Below, piece by piece: positions 48,940 through 56,834 of a stretch of DNA of 61,721 nt; positions within the stretch are counted from its first letter, which is position 1, and every line of letters begins with the position of its first letter. Under the pieces are notes generated by a model, which ran no database searches, was not told the origin of the DNA, and was given only the letters and a program-made list of their open reading frames with translations. The translations under genes and the position numbers were made by a program. The DNA comes from an uncultured Angelakisella sp. (GTDB lineage Bacteria > Bacillota > Clostridia > Oscillospirales > Ruminococcaceae): NCBI GenBank assembly GCA_910585525.1, contig CAJUFR010000004.1:1295-63015 (forward strand). The letters run 5' to 3'.

Positions 48940-49689
48940 TTATACCTCCCCCTTTCCAAAGAACAGGCTGCGGGTGATGGGGTGCATGTCGCTGTCCAGC
49001 ACCTCGCCGATAAGGCCGTTGTCCACCAGGACGCCGCCCTCCAGCACCGCCACCTTGTTGCAGATCTTCCGCACCACCGTGATCTCGTGGGTGATGATGA
49101 TGATGGTGACCCCCAGCTGCCGGTTGATGTCGGAGAGCAGCCCCAAAATGGAATCGGTGGTGAGCCGGTCCAGGGCGGAGGTGGGTTCGTCGCAGAGGAT
49201 GAGTTTGGGGTTGGTGGCCAGGGCACGGGCGATGGCCACCCGCTGCTTCTGCCCGCCGGAAAGCTGGCTGGGGTAGACATCCGCCTTCTCGGTAAGGCCG
49301 GTGAGTTCCAGCAACTCCGCCACCCGCTTCCTGGCGGCGGCCTTGTCGTACCCCCGGGACAGGGTGAGGGGGAAGATGACGTTTTGCGCCACTGTCTTTT
49401 GCATCAGCAGGTTATAGCCCTGGAACACGGTGCCCACCATCTTGTAGTAGTCGATCTTCTCCTTGCCGGCGAGGGAGCCAAGGTTCCTTCCCTCCACCGT
49501 GATGGTGCCGGAGGTGGGGGTGTCCAGCAGGCCGATGAGCCGCAGCATGGTGGATTTTCCCGCGCCGCTCATGCCGATGATGCCGTAGATGTCCCCGGCC
49601 TCTACCGTCAGCGAGACGTCCCGCAGGACCCCCAGCTTGCTTTTGTCCGGGTTATCGAATTCCTTGGTGAGATGGGATATTTCGATCAT
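48940..49689 (-). CDS. metN: Methionine ABC transporter ATPase, short form
   Basis: The 249-residue protein has a complete nucleotide-binding domain: IIGMSGAGKSTMLRLIGLLD (Walker A), QLSGGQKQRVAIARALA (signature) and LILCDEPTSALDRLTTDSI (Walker B). It hydrolyses ATP to drive MetI. Canonical MetN has about 340 residues with a C-terminal NIL/ACT-like methionine-sensing domain; here that domain is missing. Trans-inhibition by methionine should thus be weaker, and control may rest on the T-box. Confidence 0.9.
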   Translation of the reverse strand: MIEISHLTKEFDNPDKSKLGVLRDVSLTVEAGDIYGIIGMSGAGKSTMLRLIGLLDTPTSGTITVEGRNLGSLAGKEKIDYYKMVGTVFQGYNLLMQKTVAQNVIFPLTLSRGYDKAAARKRVAELLELTGLTEKADVYPSQLSGGQKQRVAIARALATNPKLILCDEPTSALDRLTTDSILGLLSDINRQLGVTIIIITHEITVVRKICNKVAVLEGGVLVDNGLIGEVLDSDMHPITRSLFFGKGEV

Positions 49690-49732
49690 GCCGCTGTGTG
49701 TCCTCCTGTGGGGTGATATGGGATGGCAAAAG

Positions 49733-50030
49733 AAAAAGGCCCGTCCTGCCGCTCCCCTGGGGGGATGGCGTAAGGACGAAGGCCGAGCCTGCGTGTTACC
49801 ACCTTACTTCACGCCTGCCTCGCAGCAGGGCGCCTCTTCGGGTACGAATGGGATACCCTATCGCTTTAACGGGCGAACCCCGTCGCAGCCTGGGTCAGCG
49901 GTGTCCAGATGGGGGACGCGCTGCCGTCGGTGCGCGGCTCCGGGACCATCTTCGGCCGGTCCTTCTCCGTCCCTTTTCAGCTACCGGGACTCTCTGGCGG
50001 GATCTGGATGCGGCTTACTCTTCCCTTCAC
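49733..50030 (-). ncRNA. T-box riboswitch, AUG (methionine) specifier
   Basis: On the minus strand the leader has AGTA near 50015, the AG-rich stem I, and GAAG-ATG-GTCCCGGAGC with the specifier ATG at 49949-49947. The T-box is AAGTAAGGTGGTAACACGC (49809-49791). The terminator pairs GGCCTTCGTCC with GGACGGGCC and is followed by TTTTT (49784-49733). The Met specifier fits the downstream metNIQ operon, which is an internal check on how specifiers are read in this genome. The T-box U fits discriminator A73. Confidence 0.88.
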
Positions 50031-50058
50031 AGCCTTTGATTTTGTTTGCTTGGCTGAT

Positions 50059-50087
50059 ATTATAGCCTGCTTTTCCCCGGAAGTCAA
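50059..50087 (-). promoter_or_regulatory. Promoter of the metNIQ T-box transcript
   Basis: On the minus strand: TTGACT (50087-50082), 17 bases, TATAAT (50064-50059). Transcription would start about 20 bases before stem I. Confidence 0.8.
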
Positions 50088-50216
50088 CACCCTTTGGGGG
50101 AAAAGCGCAAAATTTTTGCCGGCGTGATGCCGGATATTCTTCCTTCTTTCCCGTCGGATATTTCCAGTCCCCCAAGCCATACTAGGGTATACCAAAAGGA
50201 AAGGGGGGATGGGAGG

Positions 50217-51869
50217 ATGGAAAAAAGGGTGGTTTGGCTCCATGTGCTGCTGCTGTTCTGCTTCACCGTCCTGATGGTGCGTCTCTCGGTGCTGGGGCAG
50301 GGGGACAGCCTGGCCCAGGCGGCGGCCCGGCAGAGCAGTTCCCTGCTGGAGTTGGGGACCAGCCGGGGGGGCATCTACGACCGCAACGGCAAGCCGCTGG
50401 TGAACCGGGCCAGCGTCACCTCCCTGGCGGTCACCCCCACGCCGGAGGGGATGGAGGCGCTGCGGGAGAGCCTGGAGCCGGAGGAGTTCTCCGCCGCCCT
50501 GGAGGTGCTGCGCCAGGGGCGGCCCATGGTGGTGCGCAGCCCCGGCTGGCTGCCCCCCTCCACCCGGGAGGGGGTGGTGGCCTTCCAGCTGCCGGTGCGG
50601 TACAGCGGGGAGCAGCTGGCGGTGCACCTGCTGGGCTATGTGGACGAGAGCGGCCACGGGGTCACCGGCATCGAAAAGGGGTACGATCAGCTGCTGCGGG
50701 AGATGGGGGGCAGCGTCTACGCCCGGTACTTTGTGGACGCCAACCGCAGCGCCGTGGCCGGGGAGGCCACCGAGGTGGTGGACCAGCGTGCCGCCCCCCG
50801 GGGCGGGGTGGTGCTCACCCTGGACCGGGGCATCCAGCAGCAGACCGAGGCCGCCATGGACCAGGTGGAGAAGGGGGCGGCGGTGGTGATGGAGGTGGAC
50901 ACCGGGGAGATCATGGCCATGGTGAGCCGCCCGGCCTACGACCTTACCCGCATCGCCGACTTTTTGCAGGACCCGGACAGCCCCTTCTTTGACCGGGCCC
51001 TGGGGGCCTACGACGTGGGTTCTACCTTTAAACTCTGTGTGGCCGCCGCCGCCCTGGAGAAGGGCTGGTCCACCGGCTACACCTACGAGTGCGGCGGCAG
51101 CTACCAGCTGGGGGAGCAGAAGTTCCACTGTCACAACCGCTACGGCCACGGCCCCCTGGACATGGCCGGGGCGCTGGAGCATTCCTGCAACCCCTACTTC
51201 ATCAACCTGGGGATGCGGCTGGGGGGACAGGAATTGTACAACATGGCCTGGGCCATGGGCTTCGGCAGTCCCACCCCCCTATGTGAAGGGGTGACCGGGG
51301 CGGCGGGGGAACTCCCCTCCGTCGGCCAGCTGGAGGGGGGAGCGTTGGCCAACTTCTCCTTTGGACAAGGGGCCTTTACCGCCACCCCGGTGCAGCTGGC
51401 CCGGATGGTGTCCATCATCGCCAACGGGGGCCGCTGGGTGACCCCCACCGTCTACCTGGGCGTCACCCGGGACGGCGGCCAGGTGGTCCGGGACGGGGAA
51501 CCGGAGCCCAGCCGCCAGGTCATCAGCCCCGGCACCGCCGCTACCCTGCGCCGGATGCTCATCGGGGTGGTGGAGGAGGGGAGCGGCGCCAACGCCCGCC
51601 CCGACAATGGCGGCGCCGGCGGCAAGACCGCCACTGCCCAGACCGGGGTGTTCCAGGGGGAGGAGGAGGTGCTCCACGGGTGGTTCGCGGGGTTTTACCC
51701 GGCCCAGGAGCCCAAGTACGCCATCGTGGTGTTCGCCGAAGGGGGCGGGGAGGGGAGCGAGGTCCCGGCCCGGGCCTTCGGGGACATCTGCGACGGCATC
51801 GCCAAGGTGGAGGAGCCGGGGGAGGGGTTCGTGGAGAAGTTTTTTCAGCCCGCCGGGAGCATCCGATAA
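50217..51869 (+). CDS. Class B penicillin-binding protein (transpeptidase)
   Basis: The 550-residue protein starts at MEKRVVWLHVLLLF behind AAGGGGGG. A membrane anchor (residues 5-24) precedes a dimerisation region (SRGGIYDRNGKPLVNRA) and the transpeptidase domain: VGSTFKLCVAAAAL with active Ser269 and Lys272, ALEHSCNPYF with SCN at 323-325, and GGKTATAQTGVF with KTA near 470 (the usual KTG is here KTA then QTG). It cross-links peptidoglycan. The size and motifs suggest a SpoVD/PBP2-type protein for sporulation or elongation. A closer assignment is not possible. Confidence 0.88.
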   Translation: MEKRVVWLHVLLLFCFTVLMVRLSVLGQGDSLAQAAARQSSSLLELGTSRGGIYDRNGKPLVNRASVTSLAVTPTPEGMEALRESLEPEEFSAALEVLRQGRPMVVRSPGWLPPSTREGVVAFQLPVRYSGEQLAVHLLGYVDESGHGVTGIEKGYDQLLREMGGSVYARYFVDANRSAVAGEATEVVDQRAAPRGGVVLTLDRGIQQQTEAAMDQVEKGAAVVMEVDTGEIMAMVSRPAYDLTRIADFLQDPDSPFFDRALGAYDVGSTFKLCVAAAALEKGWSTGYTYECGGSYQLGEQKFHCHNRYGHGPLDMAGALEHSCNPYFINLGMRLGGQELYNMAWAMGFGSPTPLCEGVTGAAGELPSVGQLEGGALANFSFGQGAFTATPVQLARMVSIIANGGRWVTPTVYLGVTRDGGQVVRDGEPEPSRQVISPGTAATLRRMLIGVVEEGSGANARPDNGGAGGKTATAQTGVFQGEEEVLHGWFAGFYPAQEPKYAIVVFAEGGGEGSEVPARAFGDICDGIAKVEEPGEGFVEKFFQPAGSIR

Positions 51870-52063
51870 CATCATCGAGGCCGCCTGCATGCGGCCTTTT
51901 TCTATGCTCCCACAAAAACAATGCCCCTCTACCACCCCCGACACCTGTAAATCCCAGGCCCGTCCCCGTCCTCCCACCCTCCCCATATTCTACAAAAATC
52001 CCCCTGGCTTTTTCGCGCTTTTAGGTGATAAAGCAGAAAGCAACGGGCATTTGGGATACACTA

Positions 52064-52092
52064 TTGCATACAATTCTGTGTTGTAGTATAAT
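52064..52092 (+). promoter_or_regulatory. Promoter of the peptide-binding lipoprotein gene
   Basis: TTGCAT (52064-52069), 17 bases, TATAAT (52087-52092). Confidence 0.75.
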
Positions 52093-52166
52093 AAAGCAAA
52101 TCCGCGGGGAGACATTCCGGCCACCACCCATCCCCCCGCATGCGGAGAAAAAGGAGGTATTTGTGT

Positions 52167-53777
52167 ATGAAACGTTTCATCGCGGCTGCGCTTGCCGCAG
52201 TCATGCTGCTGTCTGTGACCGCCTGCGGCGGTTCCGGTGACCCCTCCTCCCCCGCCGCTTCCGGCTCCAGCGGGGGCGGTGCCGGCACAGAGGCCGGCTA
52301 TCAGGATACCTTTACCATCGCCGTCAACAACGACCAGGAGATCATGGACGGCCAGATGAATGTCTCCAACGACCTGGTGCTGCCCCAGGTGTATTCCTAC
52401 CTCATCAAGCGGGACCTGGATGGCAACATCGTGGGGGATGTGGCGGAAAGCTGGGAGGTCTCGGAGGACGAACTCACCTGGACCTTCCACCTGAAGAAGG
52501 GGGTCAAGTTCCACAGCGGCAAGGAACTCACCGCCGCCGACGTCAAGGCCACCTATGACCGCCTGCTGAACAAGGACGACCCGGTGCGGTACACCCAGAC
52601 CATGGGCTTCATCGACCACTGCGAGATCGTGGACGACTACACCATCCAGCTGGTGACCCTGGAGCCCGCCGGCCCCATGGAGGCTTCCCTGACCCTGCGG
52701 GCCAACACCCTGCTGAACAAGGACTACATCGACAAGTACGGCAAGGACCTGGGCAAGGATGTGGCCAGCGTGGACGGCACCGGCCCCTTCAAGCTGGTGG
52801 AGTGGAACAAGGACGAGGACATGCACCTGGTCCGCCACGATGACTACTTCGGGGGCCCCGCCGCCACCGAGAATATCGTCATCCAGATCGTTCCCGAGGC
52901 CGCCGCCCGGTCCATCGCCATCGAGAGCCACCAGGTGTACGCCGCCCAGGGCATCACCGCCGAGGAAGTGCTCCGCCTCAAGGATGACCCCACCATCAAC
53001 GTCTTTTCCATCCCCGGCCCCGGCTGCCATCTGTTCCAGTTCAACTGCTCCCACCCCATCGTCAAGGACACCAAGATCCGCCAGGCCATCAGCTACGCCC
53101 TGGACCGGGAGAGCCTGGTAGAGACCCTTTACGGCGCCATGGGGGAGAAGCCCCGTGACAGCGTGGCCCCCGCCGCCGCCTTCGGCTACATCAACCTGGG
53201 GGTCATCAAGCAGGACCAGGAGAAGGCCCGCCAGCTGCTGGCCGAGGCCGGTTACCCCGACGGGTTCGAGATGAACCTGATGTGCACCGACGTTTACACC
53301 AAGGGCGTCCAGGCCGGTGAGATCGCTGCCGCCCAGCTGGCGGAGGTGGGCATCAAGGCCAACATCGTCACGGTGGACCGTGCCACCTTCTCCGCCGCCT
53401 GGAACGGCCTGACCCCGGAGGAGTTCCCCGACTGGGGGATGTTCCTGATGGGGGCCGGCTACATCACCCTGGACGGTGACGAGGGCCTCAAGCGCCGCTT
53501 TGCCACCTCCGAGGACGGCAAGAACAGCAACAACTACGGCTTCTACTCCAACGCGGAGGTGGACCAGCTGCTCAACGGCGCCGCCGCCACCACCGACAGG
53601 GAGGCCCGGGAGAAGGCCTACCAGCGTGCCGCCGAGATCCTCTACCTGGAGGACCCGGTAGGCTGCTACCTCAACTGCCGCAACGAGACCGTGGTCCTTT
53701 CCGCCCAGGTGGAGGGCTTCGACATGACCCCCGTGGGCATCTACGACTGGCCCAACATCAAGGTCCGCAAGAAATAG
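52167..53777 (+). CDS. ABC transporter solute-binding lipoprotein (SBP_bac_5)
   Basis: The 536-residue protein starts at MKRFIAAALAA behind AAAAAGGAGG and has the lipobox SVTAC near residue 20. The SBP_bac_5 domain covers the rest: SYLIKRDLDGNIVGDVAESW, WTFHLKKGVKFHSGKELTA, DGTGPFKLVEWNKDED, IRQAISYALDRESLVETLYG. The family binds oligopeptides, dipeptides, nickel or sugars. No permease or ATPase gene is adjacent, so it must work with a transporter encoded elsewhere. A dispersed repeat and a terminator follow. Confidence 0.9.
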   Translation: MKRFIAAALAAVMLLSVTACGGSGDPSSPAASGSSGGGAGTEAGYQDTFTIAVNNDQEIMDGQMNVSNDLVLPQVYSYLIKRDLDGNIVGDVAESWEVSEDELTWTFHLKKGVKFHSGKELTAADVKATYDRLLNKDDPVRYTQTMGFIDHCEIVDDYTIQLVTLEPAGPMEASLTLRANTLLNKDYIDKYGKDLGKDVASVDGTGPFKLVEWNKDEDMHLVRHDDYFGGPAATENIVIQIVPEAAARSIAIESHQVYAAQGITAEEVLRLKDDPTINVFSIPGPGCHLFQFNCSHPIVKDTKIRQAISYALDRESLVETLYGAMGEKPRDSVAPAAAFGYINLGVIKQDQEKARQLLAEAGYPDGFEMNLMCTDVYTKGVQAGEIAAAQLAEVGIKANIVTVDRATFSAAWNGLTPEEFPDWGMFLMGAGYITLDGDEGLKRRFATSEDGKNSNNYGFYSNAEVDQLLNGAAATTDREAREKAYQRAAEILYLEDPVGCYLNCRNETVVLSAQVEGFDMTPVGIYDWPNIKVRKK

Positions 53778-53785
53778 CGGCGTAG

Positions 53786-53872
53786 CGGCGTGCCGCCACC
53801 GTCATGCCCTGCACGGCCTTCGGCCTTACCCTTCGGCAGGCGTTAGATCGTGCCTGGAGACTTGGGCAGCAT
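53786..53872 (+). repeat. Dispersed repeat, copy B
   Basis: A diverged copy of 14578-14666 (see there), placed just after the stop codon of the solute-binding protein and just before a terminator. Confidence 0.75.
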
Positions 53873-53873
53873 G

Positions 53874-53908
53874 TAGCCCCCCGCTCGATTTGAGCGGGGG
53901 GCTGCTGT
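53874..53908. terminator. Terminator between convergent genes
   Basis: AGCCCCCCGCTC pairs with GAGCGGGGGGCT around GATTT, followed by GCTGTTTTA. Confidence 0.8.
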
Positions 53909-53909
53909 T

Positions 53910-54872
53910 TTATCCCTCTGCATTTTGAATGATCTGTATGATGGTCTTGCACTTGATCTTTCCCTTGGAATCGACTTGTATGGCGTTTATCGTGTCCCGG
54001 TCAAAGCCGTCGTCCGCCAGCCTTTGGCGAAGGTCCTCAAAGGGGAAAATATACTCCTCTTCGGCAGCAGAAAGCCCGTCCATTTCCTGGGAAGTGTAGC
54101 CCAGACAGGCCAACTGCTCCTCTCGGGTGGCGTTTTGGGGGAGGCCCCACAGGAGGTTTTGCAGTTCTGTTTCCGGCAGCGTCACGATCATATCGTATGG
54201 GATGCTCTGATGGCGCAAATACTGGATATCCTCTTGTGACAGCCCCTTTTGTTCCGCATGGCGTTTGATGTCCTCAAACTCCTCCATGGCCAGCCTGTTT
54301 TCCAATAACTGGGGATACCCCTCAAAGAAAGCACTGTCCTGGGCGGTGTCCGGCTCCAGCCGTTCCCGCAGGGTGTCCAGGGGCAGAAGGATATCCAGTT
54401 TTTCCTGGGAAAACCACTGGATATTTTGGAACCCAATGGCCAGCAGCCCTTGGTAGTCGCTGGCCGTGATCCCCTTTTCCTCAAGGGCTTTCTGCTCCTC
54501 CTCCGGCAGTTGGCAGAAGCTGCCGTTTTCCTCCGATATCCCGGTGATACCCGGCAGTAAGAGCGACCGCTTCCGCTCAAAGGACATTCCGGCAAGGTCA
54601 TCCGGGGCATGCCCCAAAGAAAGAAGATAGGCGATCTCCCAGCCGGAAAGACCTTCTCTTTTTTGCCTGGAATAAAAATACCGGAAGGATGGAAAATCGG
54701 AACAGGAGGCGGCCTTTGCGGGCCCGGCCTCCGGGATGGAAACGACGCCCCCGTCCCGGCTGTCTCCCGCGCCGCCGGAGCAGGATATCAAAACCGTGAT
54801 GCCAAGGAAAATGACAAACGACCTTGCCAGTAGATGCCGGTTTTTCATCTTCATATCCCCGCTTGGTTTCAA
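53910..54872 (-). CDS. Hypothetical lipoprotein with repeated helical motifs
   Basis: The 320-residue protein probably starts at TTG 54872, five bases after GGAGG; the ATG at 54854 is an alternative without a clear site. A signal with lipobox (GITVLISC) anchors it outside. The mature part contains several similar helical units of about 35 residues (LSGWEIAYLLSLGHAPDDL, ITASDYQGLLAIGFQNIQW, LSQEDIQYLRHQSIPYDMI), each with a small turn before the next. It resembles a repeat scaffold, but no known family is recognised. The C-terminus has DRDTINAIQVDSKGKIKC. The GNAT gene upstream is 16 bases away from the start. Confidence 0.6.
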   Translation of the reverse strand: MKPSGDMKMKNRHLLARSFVIFLGITVLISCSGGAGDSRDGGVVSIPEAGPAKAASCSDFPSFRYFYSRQKREGLSGWEIAYLLSLGHAPDDLAGMSFERKRSLLLPGITGISEENGSFCQLPEEEQKALEEKGITASDYQGLLAIGFQNIQWFSQEKLDILLPLDTLRERLEPDTAQDSAFFEGYPQLLENRLAMEEFEDIKRHAEQKGLSQEDIQYLRHQSIPYDMIVTLPETELQNLLWGLPQNATREEQLACLGYTSQEMDGLSAAEEEYIFPFEDLRQRLADDGFDRDTINAIQVDSKGKIKCKTIIQIIQNAEG

Positions 54873-54888
54873 GCGGACCTCCTTTCCG

Positions 54889-55626
54889 TCACTCCTCCAC
54901 CAGGTACACCAGATACTCATGGCTAAAATGATACCCCAGCTTCTCCGCCAGGCCCAGGGATTCCTTGTTTTGGGCGTCCCAGCTGGGGTACCAGCCACGG
55001 TCCAGGCAGGCCAGGATCAGCCCGGCCCCGGCGGCGGTGGCAAGGCCCTGGCGGCGGCAGTCGGGGCGGGTGTCGATCTCCACCTCGATGCCCCCGGGCC
55101 AGCCGGAGTAGGAGGAGGCCCCCGCCACCAGTTCCTCCCCCCGCAGCACCAGCACCCCCAGGCCCTGCCGGGAAAACTGTTCCCAGTCCCGGTACTGGGC
55201 GGTCATGTCCTCCGACCAGCCCTCCCTGCGGCAGCGGTAGAACCATCCTTCATCTATGGCCTGGAGCCGGTGCCCCGGGGGCGGCAGGGCGGCCCTCTCC
55301 AGCCAGGCCCGGTCAAAGACGCCGGGCTCCTTTTTGATGGCGTACCGGGTGGAGGGACGGACCTTTTCCCCGCAGCTTTGCCGGATGCAGCCGGCCCAGC
55401 CGTCGTTTTGGGGCACCAGGATGTGGCAGCGCCCCGCCCCCAGGCGCGCCAGTTCCCCGCTGGGCTCCCCGGCGAAGAAGGCAAAGTCCCCCAGCACCGC
55501 CACGGCGGAGGTCCCGCCGCCGTAGATCTCCCCCATGGTCCCGGAAAGACAGGACCAGATCATCGTCTCCTCCCACCCCTCAAAGAGGGCGGCCGCCTGG
55601 CCGGGGGTCTCCAGTTTTTGGAACAT
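54889..55626 (-). CDS. GNAT-family acetyltransferase
   Basis: The 245-residue protein is of the longer two-domain GNAT type (GNAT_acetyltran). The N-terminal half is a divergent fold (FAFFAGEPSGELARLGAG), and the C-terminal half carries the acetyl-CoA motif: VLVLRGEELVAGASSYSG, IEVEIDTRPDCRRQGLATAAG and WDAQNKESLGLAEKLGY. The substrate is unknown. It is first in a two-gene minus-strand unit and lies upstream of the Ile-type T-box promoter, facing away from it. Confidence 0.82.
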   Translation of the reverse strand: MFQKLETPGQAAALFEGWEETMIWSCLSGTMGEIYGGGTSAVAVLGDFAFFAGEPSGELARLGAGRCHILVPQNDGWAGCIRQSCGEKVRPSTRYAIKKEPGVFDRAWLERAALPPPGHRLQAIDEGWFYRCRREGWSEDMTAQYRDWEQFSRQGLGVLVLRGEELVAGASSYSGWPGGIEVEIDTRPDCRRQGLATAAGAGLILACLDRGWYPSWDAQNKESLGLAEKLGYHFSHEYLVYLVEE

Positions 55627-55877
55627 GACAGCACCTCTCGTTTCACCATCCCGGCGGGGATGGCATAGGATGTGAATGCGGCCGGAGGCCCCGTGGCGGG
55701 GCCGAAAAGGCTAGGCGGCGGGGGCGGAAGGTGGCTCCGGGCCCATGAACAGCCTGCCGCCGTATACCCGTCGCCATCATCGGGGCAGCCGGTCTCCTTC
55801 CAGGGGGCCGGCTGCCCTGGCGTGGAGCCGCTTTTTCCCTATCATACCAAAACCGGCGGGATAAGGCAAGTTGGCTC

Positions 55878-55906
55878 TTGACAAAATCGTTTTCATCCTT
55901 TATACT
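55878..55906 (+). promoter_or_regulatory. Promoter of the Ile-type T-box transcript
   Basis: TTGACA (55878-55883), 17 bases, TATACT (55901-55906). Confidence 0.82.
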
Positions 55907-55911
55907 GTTAA

Positions 55912-56204
55912 AAAATTCATATCCCCACACAAAGCGTTGAAAAGGACATGGCAGGCCAGGGACGACCCTACAGAGAGTATGCGGGTGGTGCGAGCATACG
56001 GGCCGGGGCGCTGCTGTATCACCTTGGAGCCGGGACCGGAACGCTGTCCTTTCGGGACAGTCAGTAGGGCATCCCCGTTTGGCCCCGTTATCGGCCCGGG
56101 ATTGTTTGATCCCTGCAAAGTGGCGTGGCGTTTGCCGCGCAAGTTGGGTGGTACCACGAGCCGTCAGGCCCGTCCCATGGTGTATGGGGCGGGTCTTTTT
56201 TTCC
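55912..56204 (+). ncRNA. T-box riboswitch, AUC (isoleucine) specifier
   Basis: The leader has AGAGAG at 55972-55977, the sequence GTATCACCTTGGAGCC with specifier ATC at 56018-56020, and the T-box AAGTTGGGTGGTACCACG at 56141-56158. The terminator pairs GGCCCGTCCCAT with ATGGGGCGGGTC and ends in seven T (56167-56202). The T-box U fits discriminator A73 of tRNA-Ile. The codon is followed by A, as is usual; reading TAT (Tyr) would place C there and is less likely. Downstream are an HTH-cupin regulator and an acyl-CoA ligase. Confidence 0.83.
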
Positions 56205-56243
56205 GCCCCGGGGACGGGAAGCAAAAAGGAGGTATTCGTCAAG

Positions 56244-56831
56244 ATGGAAGTCAGATTGTTTGAGATCGCCGAGCGCATCCGCTGCCTGCGGGAGATATTG
56301 GGCATCACGGTGGAGGAGATGGCCGCCGCCTGTATGGTGGACCCGGCGGAGTACGCCCGGCTGGAGGAGGGGAACGACGACTTTTCCTACTCCTTCCTGG
56401 TGAAGTGCGCCGAGACCCTGGGGGTGGACACGGTGGAACTCATCACTGGGGAGACCCCCAAGCTGTCCTTCTACAGCATCATCCGCAAGGGCCGGGGGCT
56501 GCCCATCAAGCGCCGGAAGGGCTTCACCTACGACCACATGGGCTACCTGTTCCGGGGCCGGGAGTGCGAGCCCATGCTGGTGGTGGCCCCCTATTCGGAG
56601 GAGGAGCAGAACGCCCCCATCCACCTTTCCCACCACGCCGGCCAGGAGTTCGACTACATCCTCAGCGGCTCGCTGCGGGTGGAGTTCGAGGGGGGCGGCA
56701 GCCATGTCCTCCACCCCGGGGACTGTGTCTACTACGATTCCGGCCACGGCCACGGGATGATCGCCGTGGGCGGGGAGGACTGCCAATTTCTGGCCATCGT
56801 CCTCAAGGGCGACAGGAAGGAGGAGAAGTAA
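56244..56831 (+). CDS. XRE-cupin transcriptional regulator
   Basis: The 195-residue protein starts at MEVRLFEIAERI, eleven bases after AAAGGAGG. Residues 8-65 are an HTH_3 domain (RCLREILGITVEEMAAACMV, YARLEEGNDDFSYSFLVKCA), and residues 115-190 a cupin_2 barrel: HLSHHAGQEFDYILSGSLRV, SHVLHPGDCVYYDSGHGHGM carry the metal-type histidines. HTH-cupin proteins sense small metabolites through the barrel. It is the first gene behind the Ile-type T-box and 3 bases from the ligase gene, so it may sense the ligase substrate or product (inference). Confidence 0.87.
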   Translation: MEVRLFEIAERIRCLREILGITVEEMAAACMVDPAEYARLEEGNDDFSYSFLVKCAETLGVDTVELITGETPKLSFYSIIRKGRGLPIKRRKGFTYDHMGYLFRGRECEPMLVVAPYSEEEQNAPIHLSHHAGQEFDYILSGSLRVEFEGGGSHVLHPGDCVYYDSGHGHGMIAVGGEDCQFLAIVLKGDRKEEK

Positions 56832-56834
56832 GCC

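Noticed and set aside
49733..50030. SAM (S-box) riboswitch in front of metNIQ
   Set aside because: The leader has the T-box sequence, specifier context and terminator of a T-box and not the S-box core.
56017..56019. UAU (Tyr) specifier in the second ligase T-box
   Set aside because: Reading one base earlier puts C after the codon instead of the usual purine and breaks the codon-ACC-TTGGAG context seen in the Val-type T-box. AUC fits both.
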